Positions 52,561 through 62,159 are shown, counted from the first letter of the stretch. The stretch: DNA of 64,000 nucleotides from Pseudomonadota bacterium (GCA_021845805.1 JAJZVD010000010.1:1-64000); one strand, 5' to 3'. Notes: generated by a model from the sequence alone, not told the origin. Program-made: numbers and translations.

Positions 52561-53634
52561 ATGACACCGGATTTCCTGATCATCGGCGGCGGAATCGCCG
52601 GAATTGCCGCGGCCGAGGCGTTGTCGCGCCTGGGCGCGGTGACCCTGCTCGAGGCGGAACAGAGCCTTGCGCATCACGCCTCGTCGCGCTCGGCCGCGCT
52701 TTACGAGCCGTCCTACGGGCTGCCGCCGGTGGTGGCGCTGAGCCTGGCCAGCGGCCCCGCGCTGCGGGCGGCGGGCGTGCTCAGCCCGCGCGGGCTGATG
52801 ATCCTGGCGCGCGCCGACCAGGCGGCCGAATTCGCCGCCGAAGCCGCCGCGATGGGGGTCGAGCCCATCTCGCTGGCCGAGGCGCTGGCCCGCGTGCCGA
52901 TCCTGAACCCTGCCGCCGTGGGCCATGCGGCGCTGGCCGAACATGCCTGGGACATCGACACCGACCGGCTGATCCAGACCCTTGCGCGCGAGGCCCGCGG
53001 GCGTGGCGCGCAGATCGTGACCGGGGCGCCGGTGACGGCGATCCGCCGCGAACCGGGCGGCTGGCATGTGGTGACGCCCAAGGGCGACCACCGCGCGGCG
53101 CGGATCGTGAACGCGGCGGGCCCCTGGGCCGATGGGGTCGCCCGCATGGCCGGGGTGCGCCCCAAGGGCTTCACACCCTACCGCCGCTCGATGGCGCGCA
53201 TTCCGGCACCGGGCGGGCAGGATGTCTCTGGCTGGCCGATGATCTTCGGCGCAGGCGAAAGCTGGTATGCCAAGCCCGACGCGGGTGCGCTGATCGTCTC
53301 GCCCGCCGAGGAACACTCGATGGAGCCGCATGACGCCTGGCCCGATGACATGGTGCTGGCCGAGGGGCTTGCCCGCTACGAGGAGATGGTGACCGAACCC
53401 GTCACCCGCCTGCTGGCAAGCTGGGCGGGCCTGCGCACCTTTGCCCCCGACCGGGTGCTGGTGCTTGGCCCCGACGCGGGCGACCCCACCTTCCTGTGGA
53501 GCGCCGGGCAAGGGGGCTACGGCTTCCAGACCTCGATCGCCGCGGCCGCGATGGTGGCGGCGCTGGCCGATGGAAAGCCGCCCGATCTGGACCCCGCGAT
53601 GGTCGCCGCGCTGCGGGCCGACCGCTTCGCCTGA
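52561..53634 (+). CDS. FAD-dependent oxidoreductase (DAO family)
   Basis: DFLIIGGGIAGIAAAEALSRLGAVTLLEAE; C-terminal GLRTFAPDRVLVLGPDAGDPTFLWSAGQGGYGFQTS. Confidence 0.88.
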   Translation: MTPDFLIIGGGIAGIAAAEALSRLGAVTLLEAEQSLAHHASSRSAALYEPSYGLPPVVALSLASGPALRAAGVLSPRGLMILARADQAAEFAAEAAAMGVEPISLAEALARVPILNPAAVGHAALAEHAWDIDTDRLIQTLAREARGRGAQIVTGAPVTAIRREPGGWHVVTPKGDHRAARIVNAAGPWADGVARMAGVRPKGFTPYRRSMARIPAPGGQDVSGWPMIFGAGESWYAKPDAGALIVSPAEEHSMEPHDAWPDDMVLAEGLARYEEMVTEPVTRLLASWAGLRTFAPDRVLVLGPDAGDPTFLWSAGQGGYGFQTSIAAAAMVAALADGKPPDLDPAMVAALRADRFA

Positions 53635-53640
53635 AATCAT

Positions 53641-53656
53641 ATTCATCGTAGTGAAT
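53641..53656. promoter_or_regulatory. SqrR/BigR-like operator candidate (ATTC-N8-GAAT)
   Basis: ATTCATCGTAGTGAAT, exact fit, with ATTCA/TGAAT arms; 74 bp upstream of the CMD-family ATG. Confidence 0.5.
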
Positions 53657-53661
53657 GTAAA

Positions 53662-53675
53662 TTGACCTGCATCAA
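53662..53675. promoter_or_regulatory. FNR/CRP-family site candidate (TTGAC-CTGC-ATCAA)
   Basis: One mismatch to TTGAT-N4-ATCAA; lies between the ATTC-N8-GAAT site and the gene start. Confidence 0.5.
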
Positions 53676-53729
53676 GGCGGGGCGTCGCCTGCCGCCCCAT
53701 CCTGCGCCATGCCCGGACAGGAGACCACG

Positions 53730-54080
53730 ATGAGCTACAGGGACGAAATCCACGAGATGCGCGGCGAGCTGAAGGCGCTTTACAAGGCCATTCCCGGCGC
53801 GACCAGGGGGTTTGCGGAACTCTCGAAGGCCGCCGGGGAAGAGGGCGTGCTGGAACGCAAGCACCGCGAATATGTGGCCATCGGCATCGCCGTGGCCCAG
53901 CGCTGCCAGCCCTGCATCAACTTTCACGTCGAGGCGCTGATGAAGGCGGGCGGCACCCGGCAGGAACTGTCGGACGTGCTGGCCATGGCGTTGCAGATGG
54001 GCGGCGGGCCCGCGCTGATGTATGCCGGCCACGCGCTGGGCTGCTGGGATGAACTGGCCGCGGCGGTGCAGGGGGCGTAA
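53730..54080 (+). CDS. Carboxymuconolactone decarboxylase / AhpD-like family protein
   Basis: MSYRDEIHEMRGELKALYKAIP; redox motif AQRCQPCINFHVEALMKAG (CxxC-x3-H). Confidence 0.9.
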   Translation: MSYRDEIHEMRGELKALYKAIPGATRGFAELSKAAGEEGVLERKHREYVAIGIAVAQRCQPCINFHVEALMKAGGTRQELSDVLAMALQMGGGPALMYAGHALGCWDELAAAVQGA

Positions 54081-54085
54081 GGACA

Positions 54086-54111
54086 CGGCCCGCCCCTTCG
54101 CGGGCGGGCCG
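54086..54111. terminator. Strong GC hairpin downstream of the CMD-family gene
   Basis: CGGCCCGCCC-cttcgc-GGGCGGGCCG, 10 bp perfect stem between convergent genes; no clear T-tract. Confidence 0.6.
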
Positions 54112-54168
54112 TCAGATGTCGGCGGGGACTGTGGCAGGCCGGTTGCAGCCGGCCCGCCGCGCCCGGCC

Positions 54169-56667
54169 TCAGCCGTCCTCGCGGATGCGGGCGTTCGTGG
54201 GGTCGAAGGGGCTGTCTTCGGTGACCACGGCATCCCATTCCTGCCGCAGCATCCGCACCTTCAGCTTCGTGCCCGGCGCGGCCAGATCGGGGCTGACATA
54301 GCCCATGCCGATCTGCTTACCGAAGGCCACCGACCAGCCGCCCGACGTCAGTCGGCCGACCTTCACGCCATCCTTCAGAAGCGCCTCCTTGCCCCAGGGA
54401 TCGGTATCGCCCGGCCCGTCGATCAGCACCGTCACGCATTTGGCGCGGATGCCGGTTTCCAGCATCTTCGCCTTGCCGCGGAAGTCCTTGGACAGGTCGA
54501 CAAAGCGGTCGAGCGCGGCTTCCAGCGGGGTCGCGTCGCGGCCAAGCTCGTTGCCGAAGGCGCGGTAGCTCTTTTCCTGCCGCAGCCAGTTCTGCGCCCG
54601 CGCCCCCACGGCCTTCAGCCCGTGCGCCGCGCCCACCGACCAGATCAGATCCCACAGGTAGCGGCCGAACTCGATCGGGTAGTGCAGTTCCCAGCCCAGT
54701 TCGCCCGTGTAGGCCACCCGGATCGCCCGCACCGGGCACATGCCCAGTTCGATGTCGCGATAGCTGAGCCAGGGGAAGCGCTTGTTGCCCAGCACGGTGG
54801 CGGGGTCGCGGTCCTTCACGATGTCCTTCAGGAGCGCGCGGGCGTTCGGCCCTGCCAGCGCATAGACGCCCCACTGGGTGGTGATGTCGTGGATGTCGAT
54901 GTGCCCGCCGCCCTGCGCCATCCAGTCTTCGGCCGATTTCATCAGGAAATCCGCGTCATAGGCAGTCCAGGCGCCGGCCGAGATCAGGTAGTATTCGTTC
55001 TCTTTCAGCCGGACGATGGTGTATTCCGTGCGCGTGGTGCCGTGGTCGGTCAGCGCATAGGTCAGGTTGATCCGGCCGACGTTGGGCAGCTTGTTGCAGG
55101 TGAAATGGTCCAGGAAGGCCGTGGCGCCGGGCCCGCGCACCAGATGCTTGGTGAAGGCCGAGGCGTCGATGATCCCCACCGCGGAGCGGACGGCCTGCGC
55201 CTCGTCCACCGCGTATTGCCACCAGCCGCCGCGGCGGAAGCTGCGGGCCGCGTGGTCGAAATCGGCGGGCGCGTCCTTCGGGCCGTAGTAGTTCGGACGT
55301 TCCCAGCCGTTCACCTGGCCGAACTGCGCGCCCATCTCCTTCTGCCGGTCATAGGCGGGGGCGGTGCGCAGCGGGCGGCAGGCTTCACGCTCTTCATCCG
55401 GGTGGTGCAGGATGAAGACGTGGCTGTAGCATTCCTCGTTCTTGCGCGCGGCATAGTCGGTCGTCATCCAGTTGCCGTAGCGGCGCGGGTCGAGGCTGGC
55501 CATGTCGATCTCGGCCTCGCCCTGGGTCATCAGCTGGGCCAGGTAGTGGCCTGTGCCGCCCGCGGCGGTGATTCCGAAGCTGAAGCCCTCGGCGATCCAC
55601 ATGTTGCGCAGGCCGGGCACCGGGCCCACCAGCGGGTTGCCATCGGGCGTGTAGCAGATCGGGCCGTTGAAATCGTCCTTCAGCCCCACCTGCTCCGACG
55701 ACGGGATGCGGTGGATCATGCTCATGTATTCCGCCTCGATCCGTTCCAGATCGAGCGGGAAGAGATCGGCCCGGAAGCTTTCGGGCACGTCATAAAGGAA
55801 GCGCGCGGGCGCCCCCTGTTCGTAGGGGCCCAGGATCCAGCCGCCGCGCTCTTCGCGCACATACCACTTGGCATCGGCATCGCGCAGCACCGGGTGCTGG
55901 GGGTTCGACTTGCGCCATTCGACCAGCATCGGATCGGGTTCCGTCACGATATACTGATGCTCGACCGGGATCGCGGGGATCTTCACGCCCAGCAGCCGCG
56001 CGGTGCGCTGCGCGTGGTTGCCGGTGGCGGTCACCACATGTTCGGCGTGAACCTCGACCTTTTCGTCGCCCGGCACCAGGTTGCCGCCCTGCTCGACCAT
56101 CTTCGTCAGGCTGACGATCCATTCGCTGCCGGTCCAGCGGTAGGCGTCGACCTGCCAGCGGCGCTCGATCGTGACGCCAAGCTGGCGCGCGCCCTTGGCC
56201 ATCGCCTGGGTCACGTCGGCGGGGTTGATGTAGCCATCCTGCGGATGGAACAGCGCGCCCTTCAGATCGTCCGTCCGCACCAGCGGCCAGCGGTCCTTGA
56301 TCTCTTTCGGCGACAGGAACTCGTGATAGACCCCCGCGGTCTCGGCGACCGAGGAATAGAGCATGTACTCGTCCATCCGCGCGTCGGTCTGGGCCATCCG
56401 CAGGTTGCCCACGACATAGAAGCCCGGGTTCAGCCCCGTCTCGGCCTCGAGCCCCTTGTAGAAATCCACCGAGTACTTGTGGATGTGGGTGGTGGCGTAG
56501 CTCATGTTGAAAAGCGGCAAGAGCCCCGCGGCATGCCAGGTGGAGCCCGAGGTCAGCTCGTCGCGCTCGACAAGCATCGTATCCCACCCCGCCTTGGCAA
56601 GGTGGTAGGCGATCCCGGTGCCCACGGCACCGCCGCCGACGACTAGGGCTTTCACATGGGTCTTCAT
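54169..56667 (-). CDS. FAD-dependent oxidoreductase with GcvT domain (dimethylglycine/sarcosine dehydrogenase-like)
   Basis: KALVVGGGAVGTGIAYHLAKAGWDTMLVERDELTSGSTWHAAGLLP; C-terminal GcvT/folate-binding half (ARALLKDIVKD, YTGELGWELHYPIEFGRYLWDLIW). Confidence 0.93.
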   Translation of the reverse strand: MKTHVKALVVGGGAVGTGIAYHLAKAGWDTMLVERDELTSGSTWHAAGLLPLFNMSYATTHIHKYSVDFYKGLEAETGLNPGFYVVGNLRMAQTDARMDEYMLYSSVAETAGVYHEFLSPKEIKDRWPLVRTDDLKGALFHPQDGYINPADVTQAMAKGARQLGVTIERRWQVDAYRWTGSEWIVSLTKMVEQGGNLVPGDEKVEVHAEHVVTATGNHAQRTARLLGVKIPAIPVEHQYIVTEPDPMLVEWRKSNPQHPVLRDADAKWYVREERGGWILGPYEQGAPARFLYDVPESFRADLFPLDLERIEAEYMSMIHRIPSSEQVGLKDDFNGPICYTPDGNPLVGPVPGLRNMWIAEGFSFGITAAGGTGHYLAQLMTQGEAEIDMASLDPRRYGNWMTTDYAARKNEECYSHVFILHHPDEEREACRPLRTAPAYDRQKEMGAQFGQVNGWERPNYYGPKDAPADFDHAARSFRRGGWWQYAVDEAQAVRSAVGIIDASAFTKHLVRGPGATAFLDHFTCNKLPNVGRINLTYALTDHGTTRTEYTIVRLKENEYYLISAGAWTAYDADFLMKSAEDWMAQGGGHIDIHDITTQWGVYALAGPNARALLKDIVKDRDPATVLGNKRFPWLSYRDIELGMCPVRAIRVAYTGELGWELHYPIEFGRYLWDLIWSVGAAHGLKAVGARAQNWLRQEKSYRAFGNELGRDATPLEAALDRFVDLSKDFRGKAKMLETGIRAKCVTVLIDGPGDTDPWGKEALLKDGVKVGRLTSGGWSVAFGKQIGMGYVSPDLAAPGTKLKVRMLRQEWDAVVTEDSPFDPTNARIREDG

Positions 56668-56795
56668 GGGGCGACTCCCTCAGGGGCAAGGCATTTGCGC
56701 CATATGTGCCGGAACCGCGTCCGCGCGGGACGGTAGGCCCGACCTTTGGCGGCGGAAAACGACATGCGGCCGGTCGCAGGCGGATCGCGGCAGAG

Positions 56796-56846
56796 GCGGG
56801 GGCTGTCTGCCCCCGCACCCCCGAGGATATTTGAGGACAGAAAATG
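56796..56846 (+). repeat. Copy 1 of the dispersed hairpin repeat, intergenic
   Basis: GCGGGGGC-tgtct-GCCCCCGC (8 bp stem), then ACCCCCGAGGATATTTGAGGACAGAAAATG; ends 20 bp from the 2-hydroxyacid dehydrogenase stop. Confidence 0.75.
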
Positions 56847-56865
56847 GGGGCGCGGGCGGCAGGCG

Positions 56866-57852
56866 TCAGAGCATCGAGGGCAGAACCTGATCTGGCGGGC
56901 GGTGGCCGTCGGCGAAGGTCTTGATGTTGATGATCACCTTTTCGCCCATCTCGATCCGGCCTTCCAGCGTGGCCGAGCCCATGTGCGGCAGCAGGACGAC
57001 GTTCGACAGTTCGCGCAGCCGCGGGTTGATCTCGTGGCCGTGTTCGAACACGTCAAGGCCCGCGCCCGCGATCTCGCCCGCGCGCAGGCCCCGGGTCAGC
57101 GCGTTCTCGTCGATCACCTCGCCGCGGCTGGTGTTCACGATCACCGCCGAGGGCTTCATCAGCTTCAGCCGCCGCGCGTTCATCAGGTGGAAGGTCGAGG
57201 GCGTGTGCGGGCAGTTGACCGAGATGATGTCCATCCGGCTGACCATCTGATCGAGGCTTTCCCACCAGGTCGCGTCAAGGTCCTGTTCCACCTCGGGGCG
57301 CAGGCGGCGGCGGTTGTTGTAGTGGATCTGCAACCCGAAGGCGCGCGCGCGGCGCGCCACCGCCTGCCCGATCCGGCCCATGCCCAGAATGCCAAGCCGC
57401 CGCCCGCCAAGCCGGCCGCCCAGATGCGCCATGGGGGCCCAGCCCTTCCACGCGCCCGCCTGCATCTCGGCCAGGCCTTCGGGGATCTTGCGGATCACGG
57501 CGAGGATCAGCGCCATCACCATGTCGGCGGTGTCCTCGGTCATCACGCCGGGCGTGTTCGACACAAGCACGCCGCGCTGGCGGGCCGAGGCCACGTCGAT
57601 ATGGTCTACCCCGGCGCCGTAATTGGCGATCAGCTTCAGCTTTTCGCCCGCCTGTGCCAGCATCGCCGCGTCGATCGTGTCGGTCACGCAGGGCACCAGC
57701 ACATCGGCCCGGCGCATCGCCGCCACCAGTTCGTCGCGCGACATCTTGGTGTCGGGGTCGCGCAGCTCGACGTTGAAAAGCTCCTTCATCCGCGTCTCCA
57801 CGGGCTCGGGCAACCGTCGCGTCACGACAACACTCAGGCGCTCTGCGGGCAT
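56866..57852 (-). CDS. D-isomer-specific 2-hydroxyacid dehydrogenase
   Basis: LGGRRLGILGMGRIGQAVARRARAFGLQIHYNNRR; IISVNCPHTPSTFHLMNARRLKLMKPSAVIVNTSRGEVIDENAL. Confidence 0.93.
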   Translation of the reverse strand: MPAERLSVVVTRRLPEPVETRMKELFNVELRDPDTKMSRDELVAAMRRADVLVPCVTDTIDAAMLAQAGEKLKLIANYGAGVDHIDVASARQRGVLVSNTPGVMTEDTADMVMALILAVIRKIPEGLAEMQAGAWKGWAPMAHLGGRLGGRRLGILGMGRIGQAVARRARAFGLQIHYNNRRRLRPEVEQDLDATWWESLDQMVSRMDIISVNCPHTPSTFHLMNARRLKLMKPSAVIVNTSRGEVIDENALTRGLRAGEIAGAGLDVFEHGHEINPRLRELSNVVLLPHMGSATLEGRIEMGEKVIINIKTFADGHRPPDQVLPSML

Positions 57853-57998
57853 CGGGCCTCTCCTTGCTGCTTTTCTTCCGGCGGTGCTGGTGGCAGAGTT
57901 ACCCATAGTGCGGCGCCAGACAAGCGCCGCCGGGCAGACCCGCCGGAAGAGCGCCGCGCCAGACGGCCGCCCCCCGGCCAGAAGACAGGCGGAGACGC

Positions 57999-58502
57999 AT
58001 GAAACGTCGGGAATTCGTGGCCCTCGCAGCGGGGCTGGGGGTGTCTTTCACCGGATTCAGCGCCGCCGCGGTCGAGGAAGGCCCCGTCACCCATCTGCCG
58101 ATCCCGCGGTTCGTGTCGCTGAAGGGCACCGAGGGCTATGCCCGCCGCGGGCCCTCGCTGACCCAGCGGATCGACTGGGTCTTCACCCGCAACGGGATGC
58201 CGCTGAAGGTCACCGGCGAGTTCGATCACTGGCGGCGGGTCGAGGACAAGGACGGGCTGGGCGGCTGGATGTATTACACCCGCATTTCCGGCGCACGCAC
58301 CGTGATCATCACCAAGGCCATGGCCGACCTGCGTTCGCTGCCCGACCCCGAGGCGCCGGTGACGGCGCGGGCCGAGTTGAACGTGATCGCGCGGCTGCTG
58401 TCGGCGCGCGAGACCTGGTGCCGGATCAGCGCGGGCGGGACCGGCGGCTGGATCCTGAAATCCGATGTCTGGGGTGTGGGCGCGGACGAGGTCGTGAGCT
58501 GA
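57999..58502 (+). CDS. Secreted SH3-domain-containing protein
   Basis: Signal-like N-terminus MKRREFVALAAGLGVSFTGF; two SH3-like repeats with RFVSLKGTEGYARRGPSLTQRIDWVFTRNGMPLKV. Confidence 0.83.
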   Translation: MKRREFVALAAGLGVSFTGFSAAAVEEGPVTHLPIPRFVSLKGTEGYARRGPSLTQRIDWVFTRNGMPLKVTGEFDHWRRVEDKDGLGGWMYYTRISGARTVIITKAMADLRSLPDPEAPVTARAELNVIARLLSARETWCRISAGGTGGWILKSDVWGVGADEVVS

Positions 58503-58588
58503 GCCGCCGCGTTGCGCCGCGCTGCCTGCGGCCCTAAAGGGAAAGAATGCCCCCCGGGCCCCCGAGTCGCCGCCAGCCAGAGTTGCCG

Positions 58589-59476
58589 ATGCCCCTGTCG
58601 CCCGAAGCCCGTCTGGCCGCCTCGGCCGGAATAGCCTCTTCCACCGTGGCCGCGGTGCTGGTGGCGCTGAAGCTCTGGGCGCTGGGCGCGACCGGGGCGC
58701 TGTCGATCGCGGCCTCGCTGGCCGACAGCGGGGTGGACCTGATGGTGTCGCTGGCGGCGCTGCTGGCGATCCTCTATGCCGCGCGCCCCCCCGATGAAGA
58801 CCATGCCTTCGGCCATACCTCGGCCGAGGATCTGGCGGCGCTGGGGCAGGCGCTGTTCGTGACCGTCACCGCCGTGGTGATCGGCTGGGCCGCCGCCCTG
58901 CGGCTGCTGGCGCCCGCCGCCACGCCGTTGCGGGACGAGGGCAGCGGGATCGTGGTGATGGTCGTCTCGACGCTGCTGACCGTCGCGCTGCTGGCCTGGC
59001 AGAACCGGGTGATCCGGCGCACCGGCAGCAAGGTGGTGGCGGCCGATGCGCTGCATTACGCGGGTGATCTGGTCTTCAACATCGGCGCCATCCTCTCGCT
59101 GGTCGCGTCGCGCTGGCTGGGGCTGATGCAGATCGACAGCGTGATGGCGCTGGTGGCGGCGCTGATCCTGATCGCGGGGGCGCTGCGGGTCGGCCGCAGC
59201 GCCTGGGATGCCCTGATGGACCGATCGGCCGATCCCGAGATTTCGGCGGGCATCGCCCGGATCGCCGCCACCTGGCCCGGCGTGCGCGGCTTTCACGACA
59301 TCAAGACGCGGACGGCGGGCAGCCGGGTCTTCGTGCAGATCCACATCGAGCTGGACGGCAACCAGCCCCTGCGCGAGGCGCATGACATCGGCGCGGCGCT
59401 GCGCCGGGCGATCATCGCCGCCTATCCGCAGGCCGATGTGATCGTGCACAAGGACGTGGCCCGCGGGCCGGACTGA
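58589..59476 (+). CDS. Cation diffusion facilitator (CDF) family transporter
   Basis: LKLWALGATGALSIAASLADSGVDLMVSLAALLAILYAARPPDEDHAFGHTSAEDLAALGQALF. Confidence 0.93.
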   Translation: MPLSPEARLAASAGIASSTVAAVLVALKLWALGATGALSIAASLADSGVDLMVSLAALLAILYAARPPDEDHAFGHTSAEDLAALGQALFVTVTAVVIGWAAALRLLAPAATPLRDEGSGIVVMVVSTLLTVALLAWQNRVIRRTGSKVVAADALHYAGDLVFNIGAILSLVASRWLGLMQIDSVMALVAALILIAGALRVGRSAWDALMDRSADPEISAGIARIAATWPGVRGFHDIKTRTAGSRVFVQIHIELDGNQPLREAHDIGAALRRAIIAAYPQADVIVHKDVARGPD

Positions 59477-59507
59477 GGGGCCGCCGTGGGTCCTGTCAAG
59501 GCGCCCC

Positions 59508-61535
59508 TTATGCCGGTTCCAGCAGCCCCCGGCCCTTCAGAAGCGGCCCTACCCCCGGCATCCGGCCGCGGAAGGCGGTGTAAAGCGCATCCGCCTCTTG
59601 CGAGCCGCCCACCGAAAGGATGAAGCGCTCCAGCTTTTCCGCAACCGCCGGGTCGAAGGCATCGCCCGCTTCCTCGAAGGCGGCGAAGGCGTCGGCGTCC
59701 ATCACCTCGGACCACATGTAGCTGTAATAGCCCGAGGAATAGCCATCGCCCGAGAAGACATGGGCGAAATGCGGCGTGGCGTGGCGCATGCGGATCGCCT
59801 TCGGCATGCCCAGCGATTCCAGCACCGCGTCCTGCATCGCCATCGGGTCGGCAGGCGGCGGGCCTTCGTGGAAGGCCAGGTCGACCAGCGCCGAGGCCAC
59901 ATATTCCACCGTGGCAAAGCCCTGGTCGTAGGTGCCCGCCGCCAGCAGGCGTTGCAGCATGGCCTCGGGCATCGGCTCGCCCGTCGTCACATGCCGGGCA
60001 TGGGCGCGCAGCACGGCGGGCACCTCCAGCCAGTGTTCGTAAAGCTGACTGGGCAGTTCCACGAAATCCCGCGCGACCGAGGTGCCCGAGATGAAGCCGT
60101 AGGTGACATCCGACAGCATCTGGTGCAGCGCGTGGCCGAATTCGTGGAAGAGCGTGCGCGCGTCGTCATAGCTCAGAAGCGCGGGCTCGCCCGCCGGGGG
60201 CCTGGCGAAGTTGCAGACGTTGACCACCACGGGCCGCACCTCGCCGCCCAGTTTCCGCTGGCCGCGGACGGCCGAACACCAGGCGCCGGACCGCTTCGAG
60301 CCGCGGGCGAAGTAGTCGCCCAGGAATACCGCCATGTGGCGGCCCTTGCGCGTCACGTCCCAGCCCCGGACGTCAGGGTGGTAGAACGGCCCCGAAATCT
60401 CGCGGAATTCCAGCCCGAAGAGCCGCCCCGCCACGTCGAAGGCGGCGGCGATCATCGCGTCGAGCGACAGGTATGGCTTCAGCGCGGCCTCGTTCAGGTC
60501 ATGTTCGGCCACCCGGCGCTGTTCGGAATAGTAGCGCCAGTCCCAGGGCTCCAGATCGCCGTTGACGCCATCGGAATGCATCATCGCCGTCAGCACCGCC
60601 GCATCGGCCTTGGCCTTGGCGCGGGCGGGCGCCCAGACCCGCATCAGAAGGTCGCGCACCGCGGCCGGGGTCTTGGCCATCTCGGGTTCCAGCTTGAAGG
60701 CGGCAAAGCTGGGGTAGCCCAGCAGCGCCGCCCGTTCCGCCCGAAGCGCAAGGATTTCGGCCGCCACCGCGCGGTTGTCATGCGCGTTGCCATTCGCCCC
60801 CCGCGCCACCCATGCGGCATAGGCCCGCTCGCGCAGCTTGCGCCGCGGCGAGAATTGCAGGAACGGCACGATCAGCGAGCGGCTCAGCGTCAGCGCATGG
60901 CCCGGCAGCCCGCGCTCTTCGGCGGCGGCCTTCGCGGCGGCCACCACGAAGGCGGGCAGCCCCTCCAGATCGGCCTCGGACAGCGGCATCACCCAGTCCC
61001 GCTCCTCGGCCAGGATGTTCTGCGAGAAGGTCGTGCCCAGCACCGCCAGTCGGCTTTTCACCGCCGTCAGCCGCTCGGCCTTTTCCCCCGTCAGTTCCGC
61101 CCCTGCCCGCACGAACATCCGGCGGTAGAGCGTGAGCACGCGCAACTGCTCGGCGCCCAGCCCCAGCCCGTCGCGCGCGTCCCAAAGCGCCTCGATCCGC
61201 GCGAACAGCGCCCGGTTCATCGTGACCTCGGAGGCGAAGGCCGACAGTTTCGGCGCCAGGTCACGCTGCAAGGCTTCGCGCGCGGGCGTGCTGTCGGCGC
61301 CGGCCAGGTTGAAGAACACGCCCCCCACACGGTCCAGCGTCTCTTCGGCCCGCTCCAGCGCCTCGATCGTGTTGGCAAAGGTCGGCGCGGCAGGGTCCGC
61401 GGCAATCGCGGCGATGTTGGCCCGCGCCTCGGCCAGCGCGGCATCGAATGCGGGGGCAAAATCCTCGTCGCGGATCGCGGCGAAGGGCGGCAGGGCGAAA
61501 TCGCCGGTCCAGGCGGCCAGAAGCGGGTTGGTCAT
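59508..61535 (-). CDS. M3 family metallopeptidase (oligopeptidase)
   Basis: DDARTLFHEFGHALHQMLSDVTYGFISGTSVARDFVELPSQLYEHW (HEFGH). Confidence 0.95.
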   Translation of the reverse strand: MTNPLLAAWTGDFALPPFAAIRDEDFAPAFDAALAEARANIAAIAADPAAPTFANTIEALERAEETLDRVGGVFFNLAGADSTPAREALQRDLAPKLSAFASEVTMNRALFARIEALWDARDGLGLGAEQLRVLTLYRRMFVRAGAELTGEKAERLTAVKSRLAVLGTTFSQNILAEERDWVMPLSEADLEGLPAFVVAAAKAAAEERGLPGHALTLSRSLIVPFLQFSPRRKLRERAYAAWVARGANGNAHDNRAVAAEILALRAERAALLGYPSFAAFKLEPEMAKTPAAVRDLLMRVWAPARAKAKADAAVLTAMMHSDGVNGDLEPWDWRYYSEQRRVAEHDLNEAALKPYLSLDAMIAAAFDVAGRLFGLEFREISGPFYHPDVRGWDVTRKGRHMAVFLGDYFARGSKRSGAWCSAVRGQRKLGGEVRPVVVNVCNFARPPAGEPALLSYDDARTLFHEFGHALHQMLSDVTYGFISGTSVARDFVELPSQLYEHWLEVPAVLRAHARHVTTGEPMPEAMLQRLLAAGTYDQGFATVEYVASALVDLAFHEGPPPADPMAMQDAVLESLGMPKAIRMRHATPHFAHVFSGDGYSSGYYSYMWSEVMDADAFAAFEEAGDAFDPAVAEKLERFILSVGGSQEADALYTAFRGRMPGVGPLLKGRGLLEPA

Positions 61536-61588
61536 GGGGCGCACTCCTCTGCGCGGAACCTAGGCCACCCCGCGCCAGAGGGCCAGCC

Positions 61589-62044
61589 CTAGCCCAGCCG
61601 CGCCTTCACCATCGGGCCCACCGCGCCGAAATCCATCTGGCCGGTGTACTTGCCCTTCAGTTCGGCCATGACGCGGCCCATGTCCTTGACGCTGGCCGCG
61701 CCGGTGGCGGCGATGGCGGCGGCCACCGCGGCCTCGACCTCGGCAGGGGAAAGCTGGCGGGGCAGGAAATCCTCGATCACCGCGATCTCGGCGCGTTCCT
61801 TGGCGGCCAGATCGGCGCGCCCGCCCTCGTCATAGGCGCGCACGCTTTCCTGGCGCTGCTTCACCATCTTCGACAGCACGGCGATCATCTCGGGCTCGCC
61901 CATCTCGGCCGCTCCCTCGCCGCGGCGGGCGATGTCGGCATCCTTCAGCGCGGCATTCACCAGCCGCAGGGTCGAGACGCGCTCACCCGCGCGCGCCTTC
62001 ATCGCCTCTTTCAGCGCCTCGCCGATCCGTTCCCGCAGGCCCAT
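61589..62044 (-). CDS. GatB/YqeY domain-containing protein
   Basis: MGLRERIGEALKEAMKARAGERVSTLRLVNAALKD ... IAVIEDFLPRQLSPAEVEAAVAAAIA ... MGRVMAELKGKYTGQMD. Confidence 0.93.
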   Translation of the reverse strand: MGLRERIGEALKEAMKARAGERVSTLRLVNAALKDADIARRGEGAAEMGEPEMIAVLSKMVKQRQESVRAYDEGGRADLAAKERAEIAVIEDFLPRQLSPAEVEAAVAAAIAATGAASVKDMGRVMAELKGKYTGQMDFGAVGPMVKARLG

Positions 62045-62159
62045 TCCGCCCCTCCCTTGCATCCGTTTCGCACCATACCCCGCCACCGGGGTCAAGACAA
62101 CCGCCGGGAAAAACATCAACCCCTTGAATTACATGGGAAACCGGAACAGAATCTCGGGG

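Noticed and set aside
52341-53333. 330 aa + strand ORF overlapping the DAO-family gene in another frame
   Set aside because: The product is low-complexity R/G/A-rich; the 52561..53634 frame has clear FAD motifs and better codon use.
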